Made by a program: the position numbers and the translations under genes. 8,590 nt of DNA from Actinomycetes bacterium (lineage in GTDB: Bacteria; Actinomycetota; Actinomycetes; Streptosporangiales; Streptosporangiaceae), in the NCBI GenBank assembly GCA_023425615.1, contig JAFACJ010000924.1, positions 1 through 8,590 of the forward strand, given 5' to 3'. This document shows positions 1-7,128 of the stretch, one piece after another (positions within the stretch are counted from its first letter, which is position 1; each line of letters begins with the position of its first letter). The notes beneath the pieces are model-generated. The model saw only the letters and a program-made list of their open reading frames with translations, had not been told where the DNA came from and did no database searches.

Positions 1-638
1 CCAAGGTGCTCTACTTCGAGGGCTCGACCTACATGGACTACCTGGTCGGTTCCGGCCAGATCAAGAAGAGCCAGCTCGACGGCTCCTATGGCGGCGGGCC
101 CGACACCTTCATCGCCGACGGCGGCAAGGACGTGCAGTCCGGCCTGATCACCAGCGAGCCGTACAAGTTCGAGAACGAGTACGCGCAATGGAAGAAGCCG
201 ATCGGCTCGCTGCTCGTGTACGACTCGGGCTACCAGAACTACGCGTCCATGCTCGCCATGGTGCCGGACCAGATCCAGAAGTACTCCTCCTGTCTGAAGG
301 CGTTCGTGCCGATGGCGCAGCAGGCCACGGTCGACTACCTGGCCGACCCGACGCCGATCACCGAGCGCATCACCACGATGAACGAGGAGCTCAACTCCCC
401 CGGCCAGACCTCGGCCGCCCTCAACGCCGACGCGATCAAGGTGATCAAGGAGCGCGAGCTCATCGCCGATGACGCCAAGGGCACGCTGGGCAACTTCGAC
501 ACGGCGCGGATGCAGAAGATGATCGACCTCCTGAAGCCGATCATGGCGAACCAGAACAAGAAGGTGAAGGACGGCCTGAGCCCGGCCGACCTGTTCACCA
601 ACGAGTTCGTCGACCCCGGCATCGGCCTGGCCGACTGA
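1..638 (+). CDS. ABC transporter substrate-binding protein, 3' part (NitT/TauT-like)
   Basis: Only the last 211 codons are present; the reading frame runs in from before base 1 (codons start at base 3) and stops with TGA at 636-638. The fragment looks like the C-terminal part of a type-2 periplasmic binding protein of the NMT1/SsuA/TauA group: a segment DVQSGLITSEPYKFE, in which such proteins carry a lobe-closing ligand-site region, then PIGSLLVYDSGYQNYAS, and a helical tail with FVPMAQQATVDYL. In this family the protein is a lipoprotein or secreted protein that delivers a small organic acid or aromatic to an ABC permease; signal peptide and N-terminal lobe are outside the window. It is followed by a strong hairpin, then the oxidoreductase operon on the same strand, which suggests it imports the substrate of those enzymes. 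The family call is from general sequence character; the ligand cannot be told. Confidence 0.75.
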   Translation, partial: KVLYFEGSTYMDYLVGSGQIKKSQLDGSYGGGPDTFIADGGKDVQSGLITSEPYKFENEYAQWKKPIGSLLVYDSGYQNYASMLAMVPDQIQKYSSCLKAFVPMAQQATVDYLADPTPITERITTMNEELNSPGQTSAALNADAIKVIKERELIADDAKGTLGNFDTARMQKMIDLLKPIMANQNKKVKDGLSPADLFTNEFVDPGIGLAD

Positions 639-658
639 TCCGCCCCGCCGGACGCCAC

Positions 659-689
659 GGGCTGTCGGGAACGCCCGCCCCGACAGCCC
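659..689 (+). terminator. GC-rich hairpin after the substrate-binding protein gene
   Basis: Bases 659-669 (GGGCTGTCGGG) pair perfectly with 679-689 (CCCGACAGCCC), giving an 11-bp stem with a 9-base loop, 20 bases after the stop codon. It is followed by CGGCCCTTTCACC, with only a short T run, as is common for actinobacterial terminators. It may end the transporter transcript or protect its 3' end while letting some RNA polymerase through. Only 41 bases separate it from the next start codon and I see no convincing -35/-10 pair there, so partial readthrough into the operon is the likelier arrangement. Confidence 0.65.
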
Positions 690-730
690 CGGCCCTTTCA
701 CCACCATCTCGCACCGCAGGAGGGAGCACC

Positions 731-3706
731 GTGGCGGAGACCACCACCGGTACCGGCCTTCGTGTCGGATCGAGCGGCATCCGGCCCGACGCCGCGGCGA
801 AACTCGCCGGTGACTTCCCCTATGCCACCGGACTGCACGCTCCGGGCGAACTGCACGGCGTGACGGTGCGCAGCACGACCGCGAGCGGCTTGCTGGACGG
901 CGTCAGGACCGAGGCGGCGATGCGGGTCCCCGGGGCACGGCTGGTGCTGACGGCCGACGACGTCCCCGGAGCGCGGCGGCTCGGGCTCAAGGTCGCGGAC
1001 ACCCCGGTCCTCGCGATCGACCGGATCCGGTACGCCGGCGAGCCGATCGCGTTCGCGGTGGCCGAGACCGCGGAGGCGGCGCGGCGCATGGCCGAGCTGG
1101 TCGAGCCCGTCATCCGGCCCACCGAGCCGCTTCTCGACCCGTTCCTGGCACTGGACGCCGGCGCTCCGCTGGTCGGGCCGGCCTCCAACCTGGTCGCGGA
1201 ACTGGAGCTGAGGCACGGGGACGGCCTGCACGGTCCGGTCAAGGTCAGCGCCCGCTGGCGGACCGGCCGGCAGGACGCGGCCTTCCTCGCCCCCGAGGCC
1301 GGACTGGCGGCTCCCGGACCGGACGGCTCGGTGGCGCTCGACGTCGCCACGCAGGACGTGCACGAGGACCGCCGCTCGATCGCGCTCGCCCTGGGCCTGC
1401 CGCCGGAGAAGGTGCTCGTGCGCCTGGCCGGGGTGGGCGGGGCGTTCGGCGGCCGTGAGGACATCACCCTGCACGTCCACCTCTGCCTGGCCGCGCTGCG
1501 GACCGGGCGGCCGGTGCGCGCGGTCTACGGCCGTGCCGAGTCGCTGAAAGCCCACCCGCACCGGCACCCGGCGACGATGGACTACACGCTCTCCGCCGAC
1601 CGCGACGGCCGCCTGGTCGCCCTCGACGCCCAGATCCTGCTCGACGGCGGCGCCTATGCCAGCACGTCCCTGCCGATCAGCAAGATCGTTCACTACTTCG
1701 CCGCCGGTCCGTACCGGATCCCGTCGTTGCGCATCCGCACCCGTGCCGTCCACACCAACAACCCGGTCTCCGGCGCCCTCCGCGGATTCGGCGCCACGCA
1801 GGCGTGTTTCGGCATCGAGTCCACGATCGACCTGCTGGCCGCCGAGCTGGACCTGGACCCGCGCGAGCTGCGCCACCGCAACCTCCTGTCCCAGGACGAG
1901 CCGCTGTCCACCAGCCGCCAGCTCCTGACGGGCACCGCCTCCCCGTCCGCGGTCCTGTCCGCCCTGGACGACGTCCCCCTGCCTCCGGACACCGCACCGC
2001 CTTCGGGCGCCGCGCGACGAGGCGTCGGCTACGCGATAGGCATCAAGAGCGCGGGTCTCGGCGACGGCCGCCCCGACCCGGCCGGCATCAGGCTTGAGCT
2101 CGACGCCACCGGCCTGACGGTCCACAGCGCGGCGGCGGAGGTGGGGCAGGGCATCGGCTCGGTGCTGACCCGCATCGCCGGGAGCCACTTCCCCGGCGTT
2201 CCCGTCCGTCTGGGCGAGGCGACCACGCGCCTTCCGGTCGCGGGCGGCGCCAACGCCCGCCCCCAGTCGATGGCCAGCGGCGGGGCTGCCGACCGCGCCT
2301 GCCGCGAACTGCTCGCCCGGCTGACCGAGCTGGCCGTGGCCCGGGGACTCGCGCACTGGCGGTCGGTCGGCATGCACGAACTCCTGGGCGACACCGTGCT
2401 GACCGCGGAGGCGACGAACCCGGGCATCGCGACGGAGGAGGCGGACGAGCTCAGCGGCACCGGCGACCTCCACCAGGCGTTCCAGCTCATGGCGCACCGC
2501 GCGGTGGTGGACGTGGACGTGGAGCTCGGCACGGCACGGCTCGTGCAGCTGGTCGCCGCGCAGGACGTGGGCCGGGCGATCGACCCGGTCGGCGTGCGCG
2601 GCCAGCTGGTCGGCGGCTCGGTGCAAGGCGCGGGCTTCGCGTTGTTCGAAGAGATCCCGGTGGACGCCGAAGGCAGCCCCCTGGTCACGGGTTTCGGCGA
2701 CTATCTGCTGCCGACGGCGAGCGACGTCCCCGAGGTGGTCGCCGTTCCGCTGGAGCACGCGGACCGGCGTCTTGCCTTCGGAGCCAAGGGGATCGGTGAG
2801 GGCCCCCTGGTCTCCAGCCCCGCGGCGGTGGCCGCCGCGCTGAGAGCAGCCGCCGGCACGCCGGTGAACGGCATCCCCGCCTACCGGGCTCACCCGGTGC
2901 CCCATGATCACGCGCGATCCGCCCCCGGCGCCCGGACGCGAACCGCACGCGCTCACGGCAAGGGTCCGGGCGTCGTGTTGCGGCCTGCCACCTGGGCCGA
3001 GGCCGAGGCGATGCACCGCGAGCACCCGGACGCCACCGTGCTGGCCGGCGGCACCGCGCTGCTGCCCCTGTTCAACACCGGCGCGCTCCGCCCAGCCACG
3101 CTGATCCTGCTGGGCGGCATCGCCCCGGAGGCTCCGAGGATCCGTGGTGGAAGGATCCGCTTCGACGCCCGCACCACGGTCCAAGAAGCCAAGACGATGG
3201 CGCCCCTCCTGCCGGAGGACGTCGCCTGGTTCGCCACCCCCGCCGTACGCCGGAGGGCGACGATCGTCGGCAATCTCCTCGCGGCCGAAGGCGGGCGCCG
3301 CGACCTCGCCGTGCCCCTCCTCGCCGCCGACGCCGTGCTCCTCACCCCGAGCGGCGGAGTCAGGCTCGACGAGGTGCTGAACGGCACCGCCCCTGGCCTG
3401 GTGACCGCGGTGGAAGCGGACATCCCGCAGCGCCTGCGATACGCCCGCACCGGCGTTCGGCCCGCCGTCTCGGCGCCCGAGGCGGCGGTCGCGATCGCGT
3501 GGCGGCACCGTGCCGCGACGACGCCCGCGTACGCCACCCGCATCCGATTGGTCGCCCGGCTGTGCACGGCGCGGCCCGAGCGCCTGCACGACGCCGAGCG
3601 GCTCCTCGCCCGGCGGGCGCCGATCGACGAGGTGGCCGCCGCCTGCGCCGAGCGCTCACACCTGTTCGGCGTTCTCGTGCGCCGGATCCTGGAGGAGACA
3701 TCGTGA
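731..3706 (+). CDS. Molybdenum hydroxylase, fused molybdopterin-binding + FAD-binding subunits (xanthine dehydrogenase family)
   Basis: A 991-residue protein joining two normally separate subunits. Residues about 10-720 are the molybdopterin subunit: hammerhead domain (RYAGEPIAFAVAETAEAA), GGAFGGRED at 236-244, ALRGFGATQ around R351, EVGQG at 470-474 and GAKGIGEG with E690, the expected catalytic base. A basic, Ala/Pro-rich linker (about 720-747) leads to an FAD subunit (748-991) with the flavin motif AGGT at 772-775 and TIVGN at 844-848, where TIGGN is usual. The FAD part is about 245 residues, compared with about 280-290 normally. The family hydroxylates purines, N-heteroaromatics, aldehydes or aromatic CoA esters with water as the oxygen source; electrons pass from Mo through [2Fe-2S] to FAD. 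The sequence around RHPATMDYTL resembles the PucD/XdhD-like branch, but the substrate cannot be assigned. Start GTG 731 is chosen for AGGAGGGA at 718-725. The stop overlaps the next start in GTGA. Confidence 0.93.
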   Translation: MAETTTGTGLRVGSSGIRPDAAAKLAGDFPYATGLHAPGELHGVTVRSTTASGLLDGVRTEAAMRVPGARLVLTADDVPGARRLGLKVADTPVLAIDRIRYAGEPIAFAVAETAEAARRMAELVEPVIRPTEPLLDPFLALDAGAPLVGPASNLVAELELRHGDGLHGPVKVSARWRTGRQDAAFLAPEAGLAAPGPDGSVALDVATQDVHEDRRSIALALGLPPEKVLVRLAGVGGAFGGREDITLHVHLCLAALRTGRPVRAVYGRAESLKAHPHRHPATMDYTLSADRDGRLVALDAQILLDGGAYASTSLPISKIVHYFAAGPYRIPSLRIRTRAVHTNNPVSGALRGFGATQACFGIESTIDLLAAELDLDPRELRHRNLLSQDEPLSTSRQLLTGTASPSAVLSALDDVPLPPDTAPPSGAARRGVGYAIGIKSAGLGDGRPDPAGIRLELDATGLTVHSAAAEVGQGIGSVLTRIAGSHFPGVPVRLGEATTRLPVAGGANARPQSMASGGAADRACRELLARLTELAVARGLAHWRSVGMHELLGDTVLTAEATNPGIATEEADELSGTGDLHQAFQLMAHRAVVDVDVELGTARLVQLVAAQDVGRAIDPVGVRGQLVGGSVQGAGFALFEEIPVDAEGSPLVTGFGDYLLPTASDVPEVVAVPLEHADRRLAFGAKGIGEGPLVSSPAAVAAALRAAAGTPVNGIPAYRAHPVPHDHARSAPGARTRTARAHGKGPGVVLRPATWAEAEAMHREHPDATVLAGGTALLPLFNTGALRPATLILLGGIAPEAPRIRGGRIRFDARTTVQEAKTMAPLLPEDVAWFATPAVRRRATIVGNLLAAEGGRRDLAVPLLAADAVLLTPSGGVRLDEVLNGTAPGLVTAVEADIPQRLRYARTGVRPAVSAPEAAVAIAWRHRAATTPAYATRIRLVARLCTARPERLHDAERLLARRAPIDEVAAACAERSHLFGVLVRRILEETS

Positions 3707-4149
3707 AGTTCATCCTGGACGGCGAACCGGTCAACGCCGAGACGCGCCCTTGGTCGAGCCTGCGGCAGCTGATCGAAGACGCCGCGCACCCTCTGCCGAC
3801 CGGATGCGACACCGGCCACTGCGGCAGCTGCACGGTGCTGCTGGAAGGCACCCCGGTCCCGTCGTGCCTGATCAGCGCGGCCGAGGCGGACGGGTGCGAG
3901 GTCGCGACGGTGAGGACCGCGGCCGACCCGAAGCTGGCCGAGTCCTTCGCCATCGAAGGCGCGGTCCAGTGCGGCTACTGCACGCCCGGCATGCTGGTCA
4001 CCCTGTCGGCCCTGCTGCACGAGCACCGCGAGAGACCGCTGACCGCCGCGGCGGTCCGTCGCGCACTCGACGGAAACCTTTGCCGCTGCACGGGTTACGC
4101 GGCCATCGTCGCGGCCGTCCTCCGCGCGCACGGCGAGGCCGGAGCATGA
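3703..4149 (+). CDS. [2Fe-2S] subunit of the molybdenum hydroxylase (CoxS/CutS type)
   Basis: This 148-residue protein has both clusters of the family's small subunit. C35, C40, C43 and C55 (GCDTGHCGSC, then SCL) form the plant-ferredoxin-like site; C90, C93, C127 and C129 (QCGYCTPGM and LCRCTGY) form the second cluster next to the molybdopterin. All eight ligands are present and the length is close to the usual 150-170. It relays electrons from the Mo centre to the FAD domain of the preceding fused protein. The start is GTG 3703, overlapping the upstream stop as GTGA, with GGAGGAG at 3691-3697 five bases before it; an upstream in-frame extension exists but encodes no family-like sequence. 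Translational coupling to the fused subunit is expected. Gene order Mo-FAD-FeS is the reverse of the eukaryotic xanthine dehydrogenase domain order (FeS-FAD-Mo). Confidence 0.96.
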   Translation: MKFILDGEPVNAETRPWSSLRQLIEDAAHPLPTGCDTGHCGSCTVLLEGTPVPSCLISAAEADGCEVATVRTAADPKLAESFAIEGAVQCGYCTPGMLVTLSALLHEHRERPLTAAAVRRALDGNLCRCTGYAAIVAAVLRAHGEAGA

Positions 4150-4220
4150 CGGCGAAACGAACGCCGGTGAATATCGGATACAAGATCCCGTCGAGCCCAT
4201 CCGCTCGACCGGGGAACTGA
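4146..4220 (+). CDS. Possible 24-codon ORF between the [2Fe-2S] and Rieske genes
   Basis: ATG 4146 overlaps the stop of the [2Fe-2S] gene as ATGA, and the frame runs 24 codons to TGA 4218-4220, whose last base begins the AGGAG of the Rieske gene. The peptide (MTAKRTPVNIGYKI, then a Ser/Pro-rich end) resembles nothing I recognise. A ribosome site would be GAGG at 4134-4137 or come from coupling to the gene before. Base composition is poorer in GC at third positions than in the neighbouring genes, which argues against a conserved protein. It could be a coupling leader that carries ribosomes through the hairpin at 4187-4213, or chance. Confidence 0.25.
   Translation: MTAKRTPVNIGYKIPSSPSARPGN
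4187..4213 (+). other. Hairpin just upstream of the Rieske gene ribosome site
   Basis: GTCGAGC (4190-4196) pairs perfectly with GCTCGAC (4203-4209) around a 6-base loop. With one bulged C at 4210, CCC 4187-4189 can also pair with GGG 4211-4213, giving about ten base pairs. It ends seven bases before the AGGAG of the Rieske gene. There is no T run, so it is less likely a terminator than an mRNA-processing, stability or translation-control element. It lies inside the possible mini-ORF. Confidence 0.5.
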
Positions 4221-4228
4221 GGAGAATC

Positions 4229-5479
4229 ATGAGTCATACCGCGCCCCTGGAACCACATGTGATCGCGGAGGCCCGCCGGATCCTCGCCGACGTCGACCAC
4301 GTCACCGACCCCGTGGCCACCGCCCGGCTCCTGCCCCGTGAGGTCTACACCAGCGAGACCTTCTGGCAGTTCGAGAAGGAGGCGATCTTCTCCCGGGAGT
4401 GGCTGTGCATCGGCCACGTCGGTGAGGTGCCGGAGCCCGGCGACCAGCTCCCGATGACCGTCATCGGCGAGCCGATCGTCATGCTGCGCGACACGGCCGG
4501 CGACGTCCGGGTGATGTCGGCGGTCTGCCGGCACCGCGGGCACCCGCTCTTCGGCGGCCTCGCGGCGGAGCGGCGTGAGGCCGAGGGCAGGTCGCTGACC
4601 TGCGTCTCGGCCACCCGGATGGTCTGCCCGTACCACAACTGGCAGTTCGCGCTGGACGGCAGGCTCGTCGCGGCGCCCTCGATGACCGAGACCGTCCCGG
4701 TGAAGCGGCTGCGCGAGACCATCCGCCTGCCCCGGATCCGGCACGAGATCTTCCACGGGCTGGTCTTCATCAACTTCGACGACGACGCCGCGCCGCTCGC
4801 GCCGACCGTCGCGAAGATGGACGAGGAACTGCGCACGTTCAACATTCCGGAACTGGTGCCGCTCAAGCCGTTCGAGTTCAAGGACCAGCGGTGGAACTGG
4901 AAGATCCACCACGACAACGCCCTTGAGCCGTACCACACCAGCTACGTGCACCGCGGCGTCCACGAGGCGGCGCCTGCCAAGAACGCCCGCTTCATCACGT
5001 TCGACGAGGGCGACGGGCAGGTCATGCACCCGACCTACCTGCTCGATGAGAACGCCGGGCTGGCCAGCACCGACGGCAGGCGCACCACGCAGATCATCCC
5101 GGGCCTGGGCGAGGAGCAGCGCAAGCGGGTGATGTTCGCGTCCATTCCGCCGATGCTGTTCTCCATCCTGCAGCCGACCTTCGTGCAGCTCGCCTTCATC
5201 CACCCGAACGGCCCCGGCTCGATGGACCTGCGCCGGGTGAACCTCTACCCGAAGAGCGCGGTCGAGGAGCCCGGCTTCCACGAGGCGTACGAGAAGTTCA
5301 TGGAGCGCAAGGCCCTGGCCATCCACCAGGACGCCGTCACCACCGCCGCCCTGCAGGAGGGCATGAACTCCCGCTACGCGCCGCGCGGCCCGCTCTCCTG
5401 GATGGAGTCCAACATCCCGCAGCTCAACACCTGGCTGCTGACCCGCTACCAGAAGGCTCTGGAGGAGCTCGATGACTGA
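4229..5479 (+). CDS. Rieske non-heme iron ring-hydroxylating oxygenase, alpha subunit
   Basis: A 416-residue protein of normal length for the family. The N-terminal Rieske [2Fe-2S] domain has ligands C100/H102 (CRHRG) and C133/H136 (CPYHNW). The C-terminal domain carries the mononuclear iron site: NWKIHHDN with D229 as probable electron-bridge residue, then YH at H236 and H241 (H-x4-H), and D368 in HQDAVTTAA as the likely carboxylate ligand. These enzymes use O2 and two electrons to dihydroxylate, monohydroxylate or demethylate aromatic and related substrates. Between the two ligand pairs there are 30 residues instead of about 15-20. Start ATG 4229 is set by AGGAG at 4220-4224. Its stop overlaps the next gene by eight bases. 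No ferredoxin or reductase gene is nearby. The exact substrate is unknown. Confidence 0.94.
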   Translation: MSHTAPLEPHVIAEARRILADVDHVTDPVATARLLPREVYTSETFWQFEKEAIFSREWLCIGHVGEVPEPGDQLPMTVIGEPIVMLRDTAGDVRVMSAVCRHRGHPLFGGLAAERREAEGRSLTCVSATRMVCPYHNWQFALDGRLVAAPSMTETVPVKRLRETIRLPRIRHEIFHGLVFINFDDDAAPLAPTVAKMDEELRTFNIPELVPLKPFEFKDQRWNWKIHHDNALEPYHTSYVHRGVHEAAPAKNARFITFDEGDGQVMHPTYLLDENAGLASTDGRRTTQIIPGLGEEQRKRVMFASIPPMLFSILQPTFVQLAFIHPNGPGSMDLRRVNLYPKSAVEEPGFHEAYEKFMERKALAIHQDAVTTAALQEGMNSRYAPRGPLSWMESNIPQLNTWLLTRYQKALEELDD

Positions 5480-6005
5480 TCTGACCGCGAACACCGACCT
5501 TGCCGCCCTGGTCGCGACACTGGCCGCCAGGGTCGACGCCCTGGAGTCGGAGAAGGCGATCGAGCAGCTGATGGTCGGCTACATGGCCGCGACCGACGCC
5601 GTGTCCGGCAAGGGGCGCAAGGTCTCGGTGCTCTTCACCGAGGACGGCTCCTGGGAGAGCGTCGGCCCGCACGGCAACCCGGGCTGGGCCGCGACCGGCC
5701 ACGAGGCGCTGATCAAGAAGTTCGACCGCAACGTCGAGCGCATGCCGTTCTCCGCGCACTTCGTCACCAATACGGCGATCCAACTGGGCGTGGACGGCGA
5801 CCCGGACAAGGCCACCGGGCAGTTCATGTACTTCCAGGCCTGCACCTACCGCGGTGACCAGCCGCTGTGGATCGCCGGCAAGTACAACAACGATTTCCGC
5901 CGCGTCGACGGCACGTGGCTGATCTCGTACATGCGGGTGCACAACTTCTTCACCACCCCGTTCGACCAGGGCTGGGTGAAGGTTCCGCACATGCAGACCC
6001 CGTGA
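5472..6005 (+). CDS. SnoaL-like / NTF2-fold protein (dehydratase or Rieske beta-like partner)
   Basis: This 177-residue protein opens with a short helix (about 10-30), then EKAIEQLMVGYMAATD and LFTEDGSWES, typical of the SnoaL_4 group of the NTF2 cone fold. The pattern Y37-x4-D42 plus H96 (SAHFVTN) and R155 near the C-terminus matches, from memory, the catalytic layout of bile-acid 7-alpha-dehydratase BaiE (Tyr, Asp, His, Arg), so an acid-base dehydratase or isomerase is plausible. Beta subunits of ring-hydroxylating dioxygenases share the same fold and size, and the gene directly follows an alpha subunit, so a structural partner role is the alternative. ATG 5472 overlaps the Rieske stop by eight bases and has GGAGGAG at 5461-5467, so the two products are probably made in similar amounts. 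Family confident, role not. Confidence 0.82.
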   Translation: MTDLTANTDLAALVATLAARVDALESEKAIEQLMVGYMAATDAVSGKGRKVSVLFTEDGSWESVGPHGNPGWAATGHEALIKKFDRNVERMPFSAHFVTNTAIQLGVDGDPDKATGQFMYFQACTYRGDQPLWIAGKYNNDFRRVDGTWLISYMRVHNFFTTPFDQGWVKVPHMQTP

Positions 6006-6031
6006 ACCACCAGAATTTGGAGAGAACAGAC

Positions 6032-6349
6032 ATGCTTCCCTACCGCCACCAGATCATGCGGAACCTAAAGTTCGGCACCCTGCCCCGCTTCATCGAGTTG
6101 CAGAAGAAGAAGAACGAGCTGCTGGTCGGAGCCGGGCTGACCCCGTACGACATCTGGGCGCCCGCCTTCGGCGGGCTGCACCACATGGTGATCGAGGCGC
6201 ATTTCGCGTCGATGGCCGCCTTCGAGGCCGAGCACCTGGCGCAGAAGAAGATCGAGGGCATGGCCACGCTGAACGCCGAACAACTCGAATGCGTCATCGA
6301 GGGCACGGCCGAGGACCGGCTGCAGCGCCTGGGCCACGCCGCTCGATGA
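6032..6349 (+). CDS. Small protein, probable dimeric alpha/beta-barrel (NIPSNAP/Dabb-like)
   Basis: A 105-residue protein with no signal peptide, membrane segment or Cys-rich motif. The layout is strand-helix-strand-strand-helix: HQIMRNLKFGTLPRFIELQK, then GLTPYDIWAPAFGG, then HHMVIEAHFASMAAFEAEH and a C-terminal helix. This resembles small actinobacterial ferredoxin-like barrel proteins of the NIPSNAP/EthD/Dabb kind, which act as dimers in oxidation, cyclisation or decarboxylation of small molecules, or have no known role. Start ATG 6032 follows GGAGAG at 6019-6024; the longer upstream frame is a shadow of the SnoaL-like gene. It lies 26 bases after that gene and overlaps the next as ATGA, so it is part of the operon. 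The fold call rests on overall pattern, not on a diagnostic motif. Confidence 0.75.
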   Translation: MLPYRHQIMRNLKFGTLPRFIELQKKKNELLVGAGLTPYDIWAPAFGGLHHMVIEAHFASMAAFEAEHLAQKKIEGMATLNAEQLECVIEGTAEDRLQRLGHAAR

Positions 6350-7128
6350 GCGCGTTCGACGGTACCCCGGCGCCGCGTCCTACGGCCGAGGCCATCACGC
6401 TGCCCGGTTTCCCGCCGGGCGTGGAGCCGGGCGCGGTGCTCAAGGAACAGCCCTGGTACACCTGGCACGCCCCGTACGACGAGATCCACTCGGTGCAGAC
6501 GGATCGGCTGGGCACCGTGCAGGAGCTCATCGGCGAGGTCCTCGACGCCGCCCCGCCGCGCCCGCTGAAGGCGGTCAGCATCTGCTCCGGTCAGGCCCGT
6601 GACCTGCTGCCGATGCTGATCGACCATCCGCGGGGGCACGACCTGGCGGTGCGGATGATCGAACTCGAACCGCTGAACGCCTCGTTCCTCTACGGCGCCA
6701 TCGGCGGTACCGATCTCCAGAACGTCGAGGTGGCGGTGGCCGACGCCGGGCTGACCGACGCCTACCTCGGCGCCGTGCCGGCCGACCTGCTGCTGGTCAG
6801 CGGGCCGTTCGCGCACATCGGGCGGGACGACGCGCTCCGCACGGTGCGCATGCTCCCCCGGCTCTGCGCGCCGGGCGCGGCCGTGGTCTGGTCCACGTAC
6901 GGCGCCGGGCTGGCCGACCTGGACCTGCTGCTCGGTGCCTTCGACACGGCCGGCTTCACCGAGATGTCCCTGGTCTTCGAGGGCGGTGAGTTCGCCGCCG
7001 GGGCGCACCGCTTCGACGGCGAACCGCTGGAACTCGTCACGGGCGAACGGATGTTCAGCTTCCGCCCGGTGCCCGGCGTGGGCGGCGAGGGTCTTCATCA
7101 CCCCGAGGTGTCACCATGTGACCCCTGA
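6346..7128 (+). CDS. Class I SAM-dependent methyltransferase-like protein
   Basis: A 260-residue protein. An N-terminal cap with WYTWHAPYD and an alternating helix (about 50-70) precedes AVSICSGQARDLLPML at 76-91, the glycine-rich SAM motif I; relatives usually read CAGQGRD, so one glycine is alanine here. The acidic end of the second strand is MIELEPLN (E106/E108), and VPADLLLVSGPFAHI around 146-160 fits motif II and the following loop. The remainder has the expected late strands, including RMFSFRP. It resembles a cytosolic methyltransferase group common in actinomycetes whose substrates are mostly unknown. The start overlaps the previous stop as ATGA, making it the last gene of the operon. 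The last 13 or so residues, after FRPVPG, look less family-like and lie next to a possible gene scrap, so the natural end may have been altered. Confidence 0.82.
   Translation: MSAFDGTPAPRPTAEAITLPGFPPGVEPGAVLKEQPWYTWHAPYDEIHSVQTDRLGTVQELIGEVLDAAPPRPLKAVSICSGQARDLLPMLIDHPRGHDLAVRMIELEPLNASFLYGAIGGTDLQNVEVAVADAGLTDAYLGAVPADLLLVSGPFAHIGRDDALRTVRMLPRLCAPGAAVVWSTYGAGLADLDLLLGAFDTAGFTEMSLVFEGGEFAAGAHRFDGEPLELVTGERMFSFRPVPGVGGEGLHHPEVSPCDP

Noticed and set aside
698..3589. A 963-codon open frame on the - strand opposite the molybdenum hydroxylase gene
   Set aside because: It is an antisense shadow from GC-rich codon bias: low-complexity Arg/Gly/Ala/Asp protein with no recognisable domain, while the + strand carries complete family motifs.
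3998..5494. A 498-codon open frame on the - strand opposite the Rieske gene
   Set aside because: Same GC-bias artefact; the + strand shows all Rieske and iron ligands, and the - strand product has no family character.
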